Shown here: in pieces, positions 25,757 through 34,872 of the stretch | How the letters are laid out: every line of letters starts with the position of its first letter | How positions within the stretch are numbered: position 1 is the stretch's first letter | DNA from: Ardenticatenaceae bacterium | GTDB taxonomy: Bacteria > Chloroflexota > Anaerolineae > Promineifilales > Promineifilaceae | Reading direction: 5' to 3' | DNA length: 64,000 nt | Assembly (NCBI GenBank): GCA_020634315.1 | Contig: JACKBV010000007.1 | Coordinates: 1 to 64,000, forward strand | The notes under the pieces: model-generated | Told to the model about the DNA's origin: nothing | Seen by the model: only the letters and a program-made list of their open reading frames with translations | Databases searched by the model: none | Position numbers and translations under genes: made by a program

Positions 25757-27090
25757 ATGGCGTTGTTCGTGCCGCTCGGCACCCATTTACCCGCATACAA
25801 CTCCCCGTTCACATCTTCGCCGAAGGTGGTAATGCCATGCAAAGTGGATGTCGGGATGTCGGGATCGCTGGCTGTCGTTTCCGTCCAGCCGCCAGCGTAG
25901 TCAGAGGTCAAGGTTTTAAATTCACCCTCGCAAAAGTCGGCGAAAAGGTAACGGCCGTACAGCGTCGGGTATTGACTGCCACGGTACACAAAGCCACCCA
26001 CAACCGACGAGCAATTTGCCGGATTATCATACTCATACACCGGGAACATGTATGCGCTCGGCTCTCCACAATGGGCGTCATAATCAGGCCGCAGTTGAGT
26101 GTAATCAAATGTGCCCTCATAACAATGCCAGCCAAAATTACGCCCGCCTGGGGTCTCCCCTGACTGATAATTGATTTCCTCAAAACGCTCTTCGCCCACA
26201 TCGCCGATAAACATATCGCCGGTCAAAGCGTCAATGCTAAAGCGCCACGGGTTCCGGAATCCGGAAGCCCAAATTTCATCGCAAACTTGCGACGCGTTGA
26301 CATATGGGTTTGACGCTGGAATCGTGTAATTATTTGTCCCACCACATTCAGATGGCAGTCCGCCGCCATTCACATTGATACGCAAAATCTTGCCCAACAA
26401 TGTGAACAGCCATTGTCCATGATTATACGGATCGCCCGGCGTGCTTTCTGTTGCCGGATCAGGGCCGCCATCGCCAATAGCTATATACAAATATCCGTCC
26501 GGGCCAAATGTCATGTCTCCGGCATTGTGTACCGGACTCCAATGCTCATCATGCCACGTCTTATTAATGCTCATGAGCAACACGCGGCTGTCCACGTCTG
26601 CACGATTGGGATGAGCCGGGTCTACCGAAATGCGCTCAATGCGGATGCGATTGGCTGTTGACGCTGTATAGCTAATGTAAAAATAAGGGGTCTGCGGATA
26701 GTTCGGATGGAACACCAACCCCACCAGACCTTGCTCCCAATTGTAAGTTGAGACTTCGCTGCTAATGTCAAGGAATGGCTCAGGCAAGATGGTGCCGTCC
26801 TGATTGACAATGCGGATACGCCCTTCACGCTCGACCACAAACAAACGGTTGTCGTTGGCGTGGGCGATGTCGGTGATGGTGTCGGTGTCAAAGCCGGCGG
26901 CGAACAGCTCGACTTGCACGATGGGCGGCGCGGGCGGCACCATAATGGCGGGCAGGTAAACCATTGAGGTATCTGCGATGTCAGCGGAAACGGCCGTTTC
27001 CGCCGCTACATCTCCTCCAAACCACACACCAATAAATCCCGTTACCACTACCAGACAAACAAACAAACCCAAATACTTTATCGTACGCAT
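25723..27090 (-). CDS. Secreted PQQ-dependent sugar dehydrogenase-like beta-propeller
   Basis: About 455 residues. A signal segment (YLGLFVCLVVVTGFIGVWFG) leads to a glucose/sorbosone dehydrogenase propeller: ITDIAHANDNRLFVVEREGR, WEQGLVGLVFHPNYPQ, AGDMTFGPDGYLYIAIGDGG, GKILRINVNGGG and EIWASGFRNPWRFSID. These proteins (Aldose sugar dehydrogenase/HHIP-like) oxidise sugars with PQQ, but many homologues have no proven activity and no PQQ synthesis genes are seen here. ATG 27090 is chosen because GGGGAG lies just upstream; the frame continues to 27234. The mature N terminus carries the motif MVYLPAIM, shared in part with other exported proteins of the window. Confidence 0.83.
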   Translation of the reverse strand: MRTIKYLGLFVCLVVVTGFIGVWFGGDVAAETAVSADIADTSMVYLPAIMVPPAPPIVQVELFAAGFDTDTITDIAHANDNRLFVVEREGRIRIVNQDGTILPEPFLDISSEVSTYNWEQGLVGLVFHPNYPQTPYFYISYTASTANRIRIERISVDPAHPNRADVDSRVLLMSINKTWHDEHWSPVHNAGDMTFGPDGYLYIAIGDGGPDPATESTPGDPYNHGQWLFTLLGKILRINVNGGGLPSECGGTNNYTIPASNPYVNASQVCDEIWASGFRNPWRFSIDALTGDMFIGDVGEERFEEINYQSGETPGGRNFGWHCYEGTFDYTQLRPDYDAHCGEPSAYMFPVYEYDNPANCSSVVGGFVYRGSQYPTLYGRYLFADFCEGEFKTLTSDYAGGWTETTASDPDIPTSTLHGITTFGEDVNGELYAGKWVPSGTNNAIYRITVIEPTP

Positions 27091-27159
27091 AGTTATCTCC
27101 CCTTTCCAAGGTTGGTTTTTATTCATGGTGGTATGCCCCACGCATGAAACTTCCTCTAC

Positions 27160-27225
27160 ACACAGCCTCCCGGAGGTTCGCCTCACGCGGCGAGCCTGCT
27201 CTTGATAACCTCCGGGAGGTTGTGT
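27160..27225. repeat. CCTCCCGGAGG inverted-repeat element, copy 1
   Basis: Arms ACACAGCCTCCCGGAGGTT (27160-27178) and AACCTCCGGGAGGTTGTGT (27207-27225) are inverted with one mismatch around a 28-base loop. Each arm contains its own near-palindrome. It lies between the stop of the exported protein gene (27245) and the start of the sugar dehydrogenase, both on the minus strand. The same core recurs at 48773. Confidence 0.8.
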
Positions 27226-27244
27226 AATTGGCAAATCTCCTCAG

Positions 27245-28360
27245 CTAATTTTGCAAATACAACACAGCCGGTGCAGAGACACGGCCGTAATAGCCATAAT
27301 GATTGACAAAGACAGCCACGACATAGTTATACCCGGCATCTGGCAAATTATGGCTGAGCACAATCGGCACAACGGCCGTTCCATCCCCAGCCACCACACC
27401 CGTATACTCGCGCACACCAATAGCACTATTCGCCTCATACGGGTCCAATTCAAAGCCGCCGCCCGGCACACCATCCGTATACAGTCCGGCATCCACCACC
27501 AAGACGCGCACCGTTTGCCCTGGTTCACCGCCAGCAACCTGCGCCATCTGATTCGCCTCAGTGACAGTTGTCGGAAGTTCGGCAATACCAGCAATAGCCA
27601 GTTGCGGCTGTCCGGGCACACCTTGTCGCACCAATGCCTCCGACCCCTTCACGCTGTCGGGCAAACGGGACAATTGCTGCGTCAGCGTCACGCCATTATC
27701 AAAAGCGACAACTATCGTCGCGCCAACTAACTCCAAGCCAGACACGCTGCCCGATTCATTCGGGCCAGGAGCACCCGCGCCGCGAATGCTGTTGGGGTCT
27801 ACATCTACAGAAAACGAAAATATGCCACCCGGCACAAACGTCTCAAATGAAAGGTCTAAAACCTGATACCCTCCTCCTAAATCGCTGGCATAGCTGCGCC
27901 CGCTGTACACCACACCCTCCCGGTCATCGACAGTAATGTCTTTAAAAATACTGTCGCCCGCAAGACCAAAGGGGTCATAAACCATATCTGGCAAAATGGC
28001 GGTACGCAGATCGATTTGTACACTGGTGATCTCAATGCCATTTTGCGATTGGTTGCGAATCAAAAAAGCGCCCGTGTCGTACGTGCTGCCATTAATCCCG
28101 CTAAACGGGGGATCGATGCGCACCAGGGCTTCCACGTTGGAAGGAGTCAATGTCGGTATCACGGTCGGCGTCGGCGATGGATCGAAGCGGATCACAGGCA
28201 AATATTGGTCTTCATCACCGCCAGCATGAAGATAAAGTGCGGACAGGCGTGTTGTCGGCGTTGAGCGTGACAACTGCCAAAACAACGTCGCCAACAGCAA
28301 CACCCAGAAAAAACCGAGAAGGAATAAGCGGGAAAATTTTGATTTGCGGTTTGGTTTCAT
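27245..28360 (-). CDS. Membrane-anchored exported protein of unknown function
   Basis: 371 residues; not recognised. An N-terminal anchor (FSRLFLLGFFWVLLLATLFW) is followed by DQYLPVIRFDPSPTPTVIPT, a short Thr/Pro stalk, and a beta-rich ectodomain with NQSQNGIEITSVQIDL, SFETFVPGGIFSFSVDVDPN and VRVLVVDAGLYTDGVPGGGF. ATG 28360 is preferred for its AAAAGGATGTC leader; the frame is open to 28423. It lies between two envelope genes on the same strand and could bind glycans or act as a surface adhesin; no catalytic motif is visible. It ends PAVLYLQN. Confidence 0.65.
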   Translation of the reverse strand: MKPNRKSKFSRLFLLGFFWVLLLATLFWQLSRSTPTTRLSALYLHAGGDEDQYLPVIRFDPSPTPTVIPTLTPSNVEALVRIDPPFSGINGSTYDTGAFLIRNQSQNGIEITSVQIDLRTAILPDMVYDPFGLAGDSIFKDITVDDREGVVYSGRSYASDLGGGYQVLDLSFETFVPGGIFSFSVDVDPNSIRGAGAPGPNESGSVSGLELVGATIVVAFDNGVTLTQQLSRLPDSVKGSEALVRQGVPGQPQLAIAGIAELPTTVTEANQMAQVAGGEPGQTVRVLVVDAGLYTDGVPGGGFELDPYEANSAIGVREYTGVVAGDGTAVVPIVLSHNLPDAGYNYVVAVFVNHYGYYGRVSAPAVLYLQN

Positions 28361-28469
28361 GACATCCTTTTTGGCAATCAGCCATGTGCCGGATAGGCGA
28401 ATAGATATACGATTCAGACCCAAAAAGCAAGTTGAAAAACGGCGTTTTTTGCCGATTTTTTCAACGCGA

Positions 28470-30647
28470 TTATGGGTTTATGGTTAGCGGGTAGGCATTG
28501 TCAGGTAATGGATTGCCTGACTGCACCGCTGTCAGGCGCACGCCAGTCTGGGGATCGTAAATGCCAACGAGAACACGGCCGTTTCCCGCCCCCACCAACA
28601 GACGCTCATCACGCACCACATCATCCGTTTGCCAGAGGCGCGTTGGGCTGTACCCCCCATTGGGCAGGCCATCCGCCTGCGTCACAAGCTGCCCATTTTC
28701 ATCGACACCATGCACGAAAACTGTGTAATCGGCAGGCACATCTTGCACAGCCCGCCACCACAACGTTAACTGGAGACCGGCCTCGGTAACGGCCGTTTCC
28801 ACACCCACCAACGCCACCCAATCACCAAACATCACCGGCTCAGCCAACAAACCGGCGGGCGTCAAAGGATGCGCCGGGCGTATCGTCGTCTCGGCCACAA
28901 ATGGCGTCTCCAGCGGCTGTTGTGCGCGTGTCATCGCCACCATTTCGCCCCCCTGCCACAGCCAGACAGCCGCCGCCGCCACCGTTGGCCCAGACAATTC
29001 ACCTTCGGGCTGTAACGCAAGCACATCACGGTAAATTTCCCCTGCCTGCCAACCCTTTGTCGGGTTTAGGCCGCTGCCGGGGTAACTGTTTTGTATTTCC
29101 AACGGCTCCCAGCCATCATGAGCCAGGGCCAACAGCTGCGCCGACACCGAATAATCGGCGTCTATATCCGTCACCGCTTGCCAATCCAACGTCAGTTCGG
29201 TCAACTCGCCCACCGTCAATGACTGCGGCAGCGCCGCGCCCAGCAACGCCAGTTCATCATTGTAGACAATGCCCACATTTTGCATGGCCTCGTCTGCACT
29301 GGGCAACAGATGCGCCTGGGGATACAGGTACGGCAGCAGCCCCACAAGCAGCCCCACGCCAAAAAGCGCCAACAGCACAGCCATCGTCGTCGTTACTCGT
29401 TCGCGCCACGCCTGCGGCCACCAGCGAGCAAAGCCGACCCCGGCAAACCAGGCCAGACCGGGCATGGCGGGCAACATCCAGCGCCCCTCTGGCACAATAA
29501 AGCCAAAAGAGGAGACCATCAATGCTTTTACAGCAAAGTACAGATAACAGATGCCCAATGTGCCCAGGAAAATGACAAGGGGGACAAATTTGGGTTGGGG
29601 CGTAGACGGCCGTTTCACCCAACCAAGCAGCCCCACCAACACAATCCCCCCCGCCACGCCGTAAACCCAATCCGGCCCATAACCTACCTGCCCCGCGCTC
29701 CAATCGAGCCAAAAGGAGCGCCAGATTTCATAGAGATACGGCCGTAACACGGCAAACGTCAACGGATTCAGCCCCAACACTTCGCCCACCGGCAAACTGC
29801 CCTGCATCCCCAACGTATCCTTCATGCGAATGGTGTTTAGCGTCAGCCAGGGACTCCACAAAACGGCAGCGCCGACCAAGGCCAAAATGGCGCTGTACAA
29901 GGTGCGCCGCCAATCACGATGCTGCCACAACTGCACGAGTCCAGCCGCCCCCACAAAGGCCAACACAAAAGCGCCGTTGGCTTTGGTCAACAAGGCCAAC
30001 CCGGCCAACAGGCCAAGTCCCAGAAAGGCCAGCGGCCCTTTGTCACGCGCCACAACCCAGGCTGTGACCGACATGATGAGCGCGGTAACGGCCGTTAACG
30101 GCATGTCATTGTTCACCGACGCACTCAAATGCACAAAATTAGGTTGAAACGCCAACAAACTGGTGATCAGCAATCCTGTGCCGGGTGTGTAGAGGCGGCT
30201 TGTCACCCGATACAACACCGCCAGACTCACCAATCCCATCAACGCCGCCCCCAAACGACTGGTGTACAGCAACGGTATGGTCGCTGGTGTCAAATGCACG
30301 GCCGGATTCAAGTTACCCCGGCGCGTGCCCAAGTAAGCAGGATTCGGCTCCACTTCAATGGGCGGCGGCGGATTCACCGGCGACAATTCCACCGGAATTG
30401 CCAATCCTACCAGAGCCGCCAGCAGAAAATAAACGGGCGGCTGATGCCATTCAGTGTAGCGAATTTCGCTGTCAACCAGCCCGCGATTAGGCAGTCCGCG
30501 AATCTGTCGCATGACGGCGATATACTCATAATTCAATAACTCATTGGGCGTAGCCAGCGCCGGTAAACGTACCGCCATCCAAACCGTTGTCCCAAAATAA
30601 GTCAGGAGCAATAGGAAGATTAACTTGTATTTACGCTGAGAGGCCAT
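28470..30647 (-). CDS. DUF2142-type polytopic membrane glycosyltransferase-like protein
   Basis: 725 residues, the second copy of the architecture seen at 23573. Near the N terminus are ATPNELLNYEYIAVMRQIRG and RYTEWHQPPVYFLLAALVG, the diverged equivalents of the DEQHHY and QPPLYY motifs. There are about 11 helices, then an extracytoplasmic C-terminal half with VETAVTEAGLQLTLWWRAVQ and DYTVFVHGVDENGQLVTQAD. Predicted GT-C-like enzyme or sugar-transfer protein of the envelope. It is divergent from the flippase gene at 30712 through a compact promoter region of only 64 bases. Confidence 0.75.
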   Translation of the reverse strand: MASQRKYKLIFLLLLTYFGTTVWMAVRLPALATPNELLNYEYIAVMRQIRGLPNRGLVDSEIRYTEWHQPPVYFLLAALVGLAIPVELSPVNPPPPIEVEPNPAYLGTRRGNLNPAVHLTPATIPLLYTSRLGAALMGLVSLAVLYRVTSRLYTPGTGLLITSLLAFQPNFVHLSASVNNDMPLTAVTALIMSVTAWVVARDKGPLAFLGLGLLAGLALLTKANGAFVLAFVGAAGLVQLWQHRDWRRTLYSAILALVGAAVLWSPWLTLNTIRMKDTLGMQGSLPVGEVLGLNPLTFAVLRPYLYEIWRSFWLDWSAGQVGYGPDWVYGVAGGIVLVGLLGWVKRPSTPQPKFVPLVIFLGTLGICYLYFAVKALMVSSFGFIVPEGRWMLPAMPGLAWFAGVGFARWWPQAWRERVTTTMAVLLALFGVGLLVGLLPYLYPQAHLLPSADEAMQNVGIVYNDELALLGAALPQSLTVGELTELTLDWQAVTDIDADYSVSAQLLALAHDGWEPLEIQNSYPGSGLNPTKGWQAGEIYRDVLALQPEGELSGPTVAAAAVWLWQGGEMVAMTRAQQPLETPFVAETTIRPAHPLTPAGLLAEPVMFGDWVALVGVETAVTEAGLQLTLWWRAVQDVPADYTVFVHGVDENGQLVTQADGLPNGGYSPTRLWQTDDVVRDERLLVGAGNGRVLVGIYDPQTGVRLTAVQSGNPLPDNAYPLTINP

Positions 30648-30654
30648 GCCTTTT

Positions 30655-30705
30655 ATTCTGCCGTATTACGCCTTGGTTGCCAACACCGGGTTAAATCAGG
30701 ACAAT
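30655..30705. promoter_or_regulatory. Back-to-back divergent promoters sharing one -35 element
   Basis: Plus strand: TTGCCA (30677-30682), 17 bases, GACAAT (30700-30705), six bases before GTG 30712. Minus strand: TTGGCA (30683-30678), 17 bases, CAGAAT (30660-30655), seven bases before ATG 30647. The two -35 boxes overlap by five bases, so polymerase could serve only one direction at a time. Both transcripts would be leaderless or nearly so. Confidence 0.45.
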
Positions 30706-30711
30706 TAGCGG

Positions 30712-31965
30712 GTGAAGACAACACGTTTGTTCCAGGTAACACGCTCTGCCGGATTCCGGCATGGCCTCATCATGACCGGTAGTACGCTGATTGCCGGCGG
30801 CCTTGATTATCTATTCAACATTCTCACCGGCCGTTTGCTAGAGCCTATTGCCTACAGCATCTTGATCTCGGTGCTGGCAATTTTGCAGATCATGCTGCAC
30901 GCGACCAACGTCATCCGCAATATCGTTGCCTATTACACGGCCGAAATCGCTGTGGAGGGGCAGGGTACAATTGCGCAAATCAGTCGTTTCTTGCAGCGCA
31001 GTCATCGCTGGGCGTGGCGCTGGGGCATTGTCGCCACGCTGATCATGGCGCTGCTCAGCCCCACATTGGCGCGTATGCTGCAAATTCCCACGCCGCACCC
31101 GCTGTGGGCAGCCAGTCTGGCACTGTTGATGCTGTTTGTGCGCCCTGTCACCGATGGCACGCTGCAAGGCGCACAACATTTTGGGCAGTTAGCGGCCGTT
31201 TCCATGTTTCAATCCATTTTGCGGCTGACATTTGCCTTGGTGCTCATTCATTGGGGATGGGAAGCGTTCGGCGCTATCCTGGCATTGCCACTGGCAACAG
31301 CGTCTGCGTATGTGCTGGCACTGTGGTTTTTACGGCCGTATCTGCGACCGGCTCCCGAAGCAACACAAGACCGACAGGTAAGCTGGCAGTATTCGGCGCA
31401 CACGCTGCTCGGTTTGCTCACGTTTGCCCTGCTCGTCAATCTGGATGCCATCGTCGTTAAAGCATTGTTTTCCCCCGAAACGGCCGGAAATTACGCGCCG
31501 GTCATCACATTGGGCAAAATCAACCTCTTCATTCCCCTGGCAATCGGCATGGTTTTATTTCCCAAAGCTATCCAGCGCCACAACACCGGGCGCGACGCGC
31601 GTCCCATTTTGCTGGCAGCCTTGCTTGCCGCCTTGCTGCCGGGTTTGGGTCTCACCAGCATCTTTTTCCTCATCCCCGACCTGTTGACGCGCACGATCTT
31701 TGGCGATGCGTATGCCAGTCTGGGCATCGTTGTCGGGCTGGTGGGGTTGGCGACGACGTTGTATGCCGGCATTAATATTTGGCTCAATTATGCGCTGTCG
31801 GTGAAACGGCCGTTATTCATCTACACGCTCGTTTTCGTCCTTGCGCTGCAAACAGGCAGCATGTTCTTTTTGGCAGATGATCTCACCACCATCGCCAGCA
31901 TCATGGTCGCCGGTGGATTTCTCGGCAACCTGGCTGGCGCATTGTTTACCCTTCGCATAAGATAA
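30712..31965 (+). CDS. Polysaccharide/lipid flippase of the MOP (Wzx-like) superfamily
   Basis: 417 residues with 12 predicted helices and the MOP pattern: GSTLIAGGLDYLFNILTGRL near the N terminus, RPVTDGTLQGAQHFGQLAAV in helix 4-5, and FALLVNLDAIVVKALFSPET in the second half. Wzx-type proteins move lipid-linked glycans across the membrane, which suits the neighbouring DUF2142 and epimerase genes. GTG 30712 is used; a -10-like GACAAT is only six bases upstream. About 40 bases separate it from the epimerase gene. Confidence 0.83.
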   Translation: MKTTRLFQVTRSAGFRHGLIMTGSTLIAGGLDYLFNILTGRLLEPIAYSILISVLAILQIMLHATNVIRNIVAYYTAEIAVEGQGTIAQISRFLQRSHRWAWRWGIVATLIMALLSPTLARMLQIPTPHPLWAASLALLMLFVRPVTDGTLQGAQHFGQLAAVSMFQSILRLTFALVLIHWGWEAFGAILALPLATASAYVLALWFLRPYLRPAPEATQDRQVSWQYSAHTLLGLLTFALLVNLDAIVVKALFSPETAGNYAPVITLGKINLFIPLAIGMVLFPKAIQRHNTGRDARPILLAALLAALLPGLGLTSIFFLIPDLLTRTIFGDAYASLGIVVGLVGLATTLYAGINIWLNYALSVKRPLFIYTLVFVLALQTGSMFFLADDLTTIASIMVAGGFLGNLAGALFTLRIR

Positions 31966-32008
31966 TGGCCCTAACAATATCAGAACCTGGGGGAGGTATA
32001 GGTCAACG

Positions 32009-32998
32009 ATGAATAAAGTAGTTATCACAGGCGCGACCGGTTTTGTGGGCGGCGCGTTGGCACACACATTAACCCAAATGGGGCACGACGTTCACGTCCT
32101 GGTACGCCCCACATCTAACCGTGCAAGCTTGCAAGCCGTGCCCGTCACCTGGCATGTGGGCGACATCACCAAATTGGACACCTTACACGAACCATTTGCA
32201 GGGGCAGACTGGATTATTCATGCGGCCGGGCAGCTCGGACAGGCTGGCATTTCAGAAGCAGCCTATCATCGAATCAACGCGGCCGGTACGCGCAATGTGT
32301 TGCAAGCGGCCGCGATGGGCACAACACAACCCCGTGTGATGTATATCAGCAGCGCGGGCGTATTAGGCCCCATATACCACACGGACGATATAACGCCAGA
32401 TGAAGCGTCTCCGCTAGCGCCCAGCAACCCTTATGAACGCAGCAAAGCGGCCGCCGAAAAAATCGCGCTGGAGTATGTAGAAGCCGGATTACCGGTGATC
32501 ATTGTGCGCCCAGAGTTTATTTACGGCCCCGGCGATTTACATGTGCTGGGCTTGTTTAAGACTATTCAGCGGCGTTTGTTTTTTTACATCGGAAACGGCC
32601 GTAACACATGCCACCCCACCTACATCGACGACGCAGTTGCCGGTATGCTGCTGGCCTTGCAAACTGGAGAACCGGGCGGCATTTACCACATCACCGGAGC
32701 ACGCCCTGTCCCCTTCCGCGAACTGGCTGAATCCATTGCCCATGCGCTTGATGTCCCCCCTCCCTGGCTGCAAATACCCAAGCCATTAGCCTATCTCGGT
32801 GCCACCGGATTAGAGTTCATCGGCAATTTAACCGGCATTCCTGTTCCACTCAGCCGCACAGGGGTTGCCTTCTTCAGCGAAAATCGTCGCTCCACCTATC
32901 AAAGGGCGAAAGAAGAATTGGGGTATCAACCACAAATCGGCCTCTCAGAGGGCGTCCAGCGCAGTGTTGACTGGTACCGCGCCCAAGGTTTACTCTAG
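32009..32998 (+). CDS. Extended SDR NAD(P)-dependent epimerase/dehydratase
   Basis: 329 residues. The Rossmann motif TGATGFVGGALAHTL is at the N terminus; YISSAGVLGP is the active-site Ser region, and YERSKAAAEK carries the YxxxK catalytic pair. RPEFIYGPGD and a C-terminal substrate region follow. Related enzymes include nucleotide-sugar epimerases, dihydroflavonol reductase-like proteins and HpnA-type hopanoid-associated epimerases. GGGGGAGG lies upstream of ATG 32009. It follows the flippase and so probably supplies a sugar for the same envelope glycan. Confidence 0.87.
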   Translation: MNKVVITGATGFVGGALAHTLTQMGHDVHVLVRPTSNRASLQAVPVTWHVGDITKLDTLHEPFAGADWIIHAAGQLGQAGISEAAYHRINAAGTRNVLQAAAMGTTQPRVMYISSAGVLGPIYHTDDITPDEASPLAPSNPYERSKAAAEKIALEYVEAGLPVIIVRPEFIYGPGDLHVLGLFKTIQRRLFFYIGNGRNTCHPTYIDDAVAGMLLALQTGEPGGIYHITGARPVPFRELAESIAHALDVPPPWLQIPKPLAYLGATGLEFIGNLTGIPVPLSRTGVAFFSENRRSTYQRAKEELGYQPQIGLSEGVQRSVDWYRAQGLL

Positions 32999-33096
32999 AA
33001 CTGCAACCATTTCCAATTCACTGCGTACCTGATGAATAGTTGCCGCATGCGACAAGTAAGGCTGCACGGCACAGGATCAGCAATTGGAGGTTAATC

Positions 33097-33711
33097 ATGC
33101 AGGACAACAGACTTCCCCAACAACTTGGCAATCACCTTAAAACTCAGGTCATCACGTTAGGTGGCTTTTTGCTTGCTTTTTGGGTTTTGGAAATTATTGA
33201 TTGGTTGTTTTTCCATGGTGCGCTTAACGGGCTGGGCGTAAAACCGCGCACCCTTGTCGGGCTGCGAGGCATTTTCCTTGCTCCCTTCCTTCATGGCAAT
33301 TTTGCACACCTCATGGCTAACACAGTGCCTTTCCTGGTGTTAGGCTGGTTTGTCATTGTCCAGGGTATCCGTGAATTTTGGATCGTGACGGGAGTAACGG
33401 CCGTTATCAGTGGCCTTGGCATATGGCTGTTTGGCAGCAGCAACTCTGTCCACATTGGAGCCAGCGGCCTCATCTTTGGTTATTTTGGCTACCTGCTGCT
33501 GCGCGGTTACTTCGAGCGCAGCTTGCGTGCCATTCTCTGGGCCATTGTCGTCGTCATCCTTTATGGGGGAATGCTTTGGGGCGTATTGCCGCTGCGGGTT
33601 GGCGTTTCCTGGCAAGCCCATCTCTTTGGTTTCATTGGCGGGGGTGTTGCCGCATATTGGCTCTCGCAGCGCCACGCAATGTTAAAAGACCAGATCATCA
33701 TCCACGAATAG
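33097..33711 (+). CDS. Rhomboid-family intramembrane serine protease
   Basis: 204 residues, six membrane helices. HGNFAHLMANTVPFLVLG is the family L1/helix-2 motif, IGASGLIFGYFGYLL carries the catalytic Ser (GASG), and VSWQAHLFGFIGGGVAAYWL carries the catalytic His. Rhomboids cleave membrane-anchored substrates within or near the bilayer. ATG 33097 has GGAGG six bases upstream, so the 19 extra codons back to 33040 are rejected. The natural substrate is unknown; the window contains several single-helix exported proteins. Confidence 0.9.
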   Translation: MQDNRLPQQLGNHLKTQVITLGGFLLAFWVLEIIDWLFFHGALNGLGVKPRTLVGLRGIFLAPFLHGNFAHLMANTVPFLVLGWFVIVQGIREFWIVTGVTAVISGLGIWLFGSSNSVHIGASGLIFGYFGYLLLRGYFERSLRAILWAIVVVILYGGMLWGVLPLRVGVSWQAHLFGFIGGGVAAYWLSQRHAMLKDQIIIHE

Positions 33712-33872
33712 TCCCAATCTCCGTAATATTGCTGCTGGAAATAAGAAAAATGTACTAGGCGATTGCCTATCAAAAAGGTTAAAATACGCTCGTCTTTTCA
33801 TACAATCCCACATCAAAGCCATTATCAAACATCGTCAAATTCTAGCAGTATTGACAATCGGAGATCATAAAA

Positions 33873-34862
33873 TTGAACGAACAAGTAACATCTGAACCTG
33901 TCCTCAAGGTTTTGGGCGGCTTTTTGGCTGCAAACTATCTGTTTGCAGCCAATGAAATGGGCGTTTTTGCCGCCATTGGCAGTGACACGAAAACCGTGGA
34001 AGAAATTGCCGCACTTATCACAGCCCCACCACGAACCACTCGCATCCTTGTCGATGCGTTGGTTGCCACCGGTTTTTTGCAAAAAGAAAACGGCCGTTAT
34101 CAAAACTCACCCGTCGCCGCCACCTTTCTCAGCGGGCAAACCCCAATGGATTTACGACCCATCATAAATCTGTGGGACAAAGTCGTTTCCCCACAATGGG
34201 ACACACTCGTAGAATCGCTGCGCGAAAATAGGCAAACCTTCGGCCTCAATGAATTCAATCAACAACAGCACCAGTTTTTCGCCAAAGGCGTGGCTACGCT
34301 AACCGCACCCTCGGCGCAGGCGCTTGTGCAGCAGTACGATTTCAGCGCACACCAGTCCGTGCTAGACATTGCCGGAGGCATGGGTGTTTTTCTGACAACC
34401 ATCTTACAGCAATATCCTCACCTGCAAGGAACGCTGTTTGAGCTTCCCGTGACGGCAAATATGGCACGCCAGCGCATTAGCGCTTTGCCCATTGCTGACC
34501 GCACCCACATTGCCGAAGGGGACATTCTGGACGATCCTGTGCCGACAGGGCACGATGCCTTTATTCTGGCCAATGCCATCCACATTTTTTCACCAGAAAA
34601 GAACCAGGCCATTTTGCGAAAAATCCATGCCGCAGCGCCAGATAATGCGCGGCTGCTGCTGATCGATTTTTGGACAGACCCGGCCCACATACAGCCACAA
34701 TTTGCAGCATTAATGGCGGGCGAATTCCAGATTTTTAGCGGCGAAGGGGATGTCTACAGCGTCCAAGAGGTGTACGATTGGCTTGAGGCATGTGGCTGGC
34801 AGCCAATAGGGCACAATCATCTAGCCGGAGCAGCCAGCCTGATTAGCGCCCAAAAGGCATAA
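33873..34862 (+). CDS. Class I SAM-dependent O-methyltransferase (plant-OMT/CrtF-like)
   Basis: 329 residues. The N-terminal winged-helix dimerisation domain (YLFAANEMGVFAAIG; EEIAALITAPPRTTRILVDA; GFLQKENGRYQNSP) and the SAM domain (VLDIAGGMGVFLTTILQQYP, LFELPVTANMA, GHDAFILANAIHIFSPEKN) match small-molecule O-methyltransferases. The start is TTG 33873. The substrate is probably a phenolic, quinone-like or carotenoid compound, but nothing near identifies it. Ten bases separate it from aceK, an odd pairing. The 160 bases upstream hold no gene. Confidence 0.85.
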   Translation: MNEQVTSEPVLKVLGGFLAANYLFAANEMGVFAAIGSDTKTVEEIAALITAPPRTTRILVDALVATGFLQKENGRYQNSPVAATFLSGQTPMDLRPIINLWDKVVSPQWDTLVESLRENRQTFGLNEFNQQQHQFFAKGVATLTAPSAQALVQQYDFSAHQSVLDIAGGMGVFLTTILQQYPHLQGTLFELPVTANMARQRISALPIADRTHIAEGDILDDPVPTGHDAFILANAIHIFSPEKNQAILRKIHAAAPDNARLLLIDFWTDPAHIQPQFAALMAGEFQIFSGEGDVYSVQEVYDWLEACGWQPIGHNHLAGAASLISAQKA

Positions 34863-34872
34863 AAGGCGCAAG

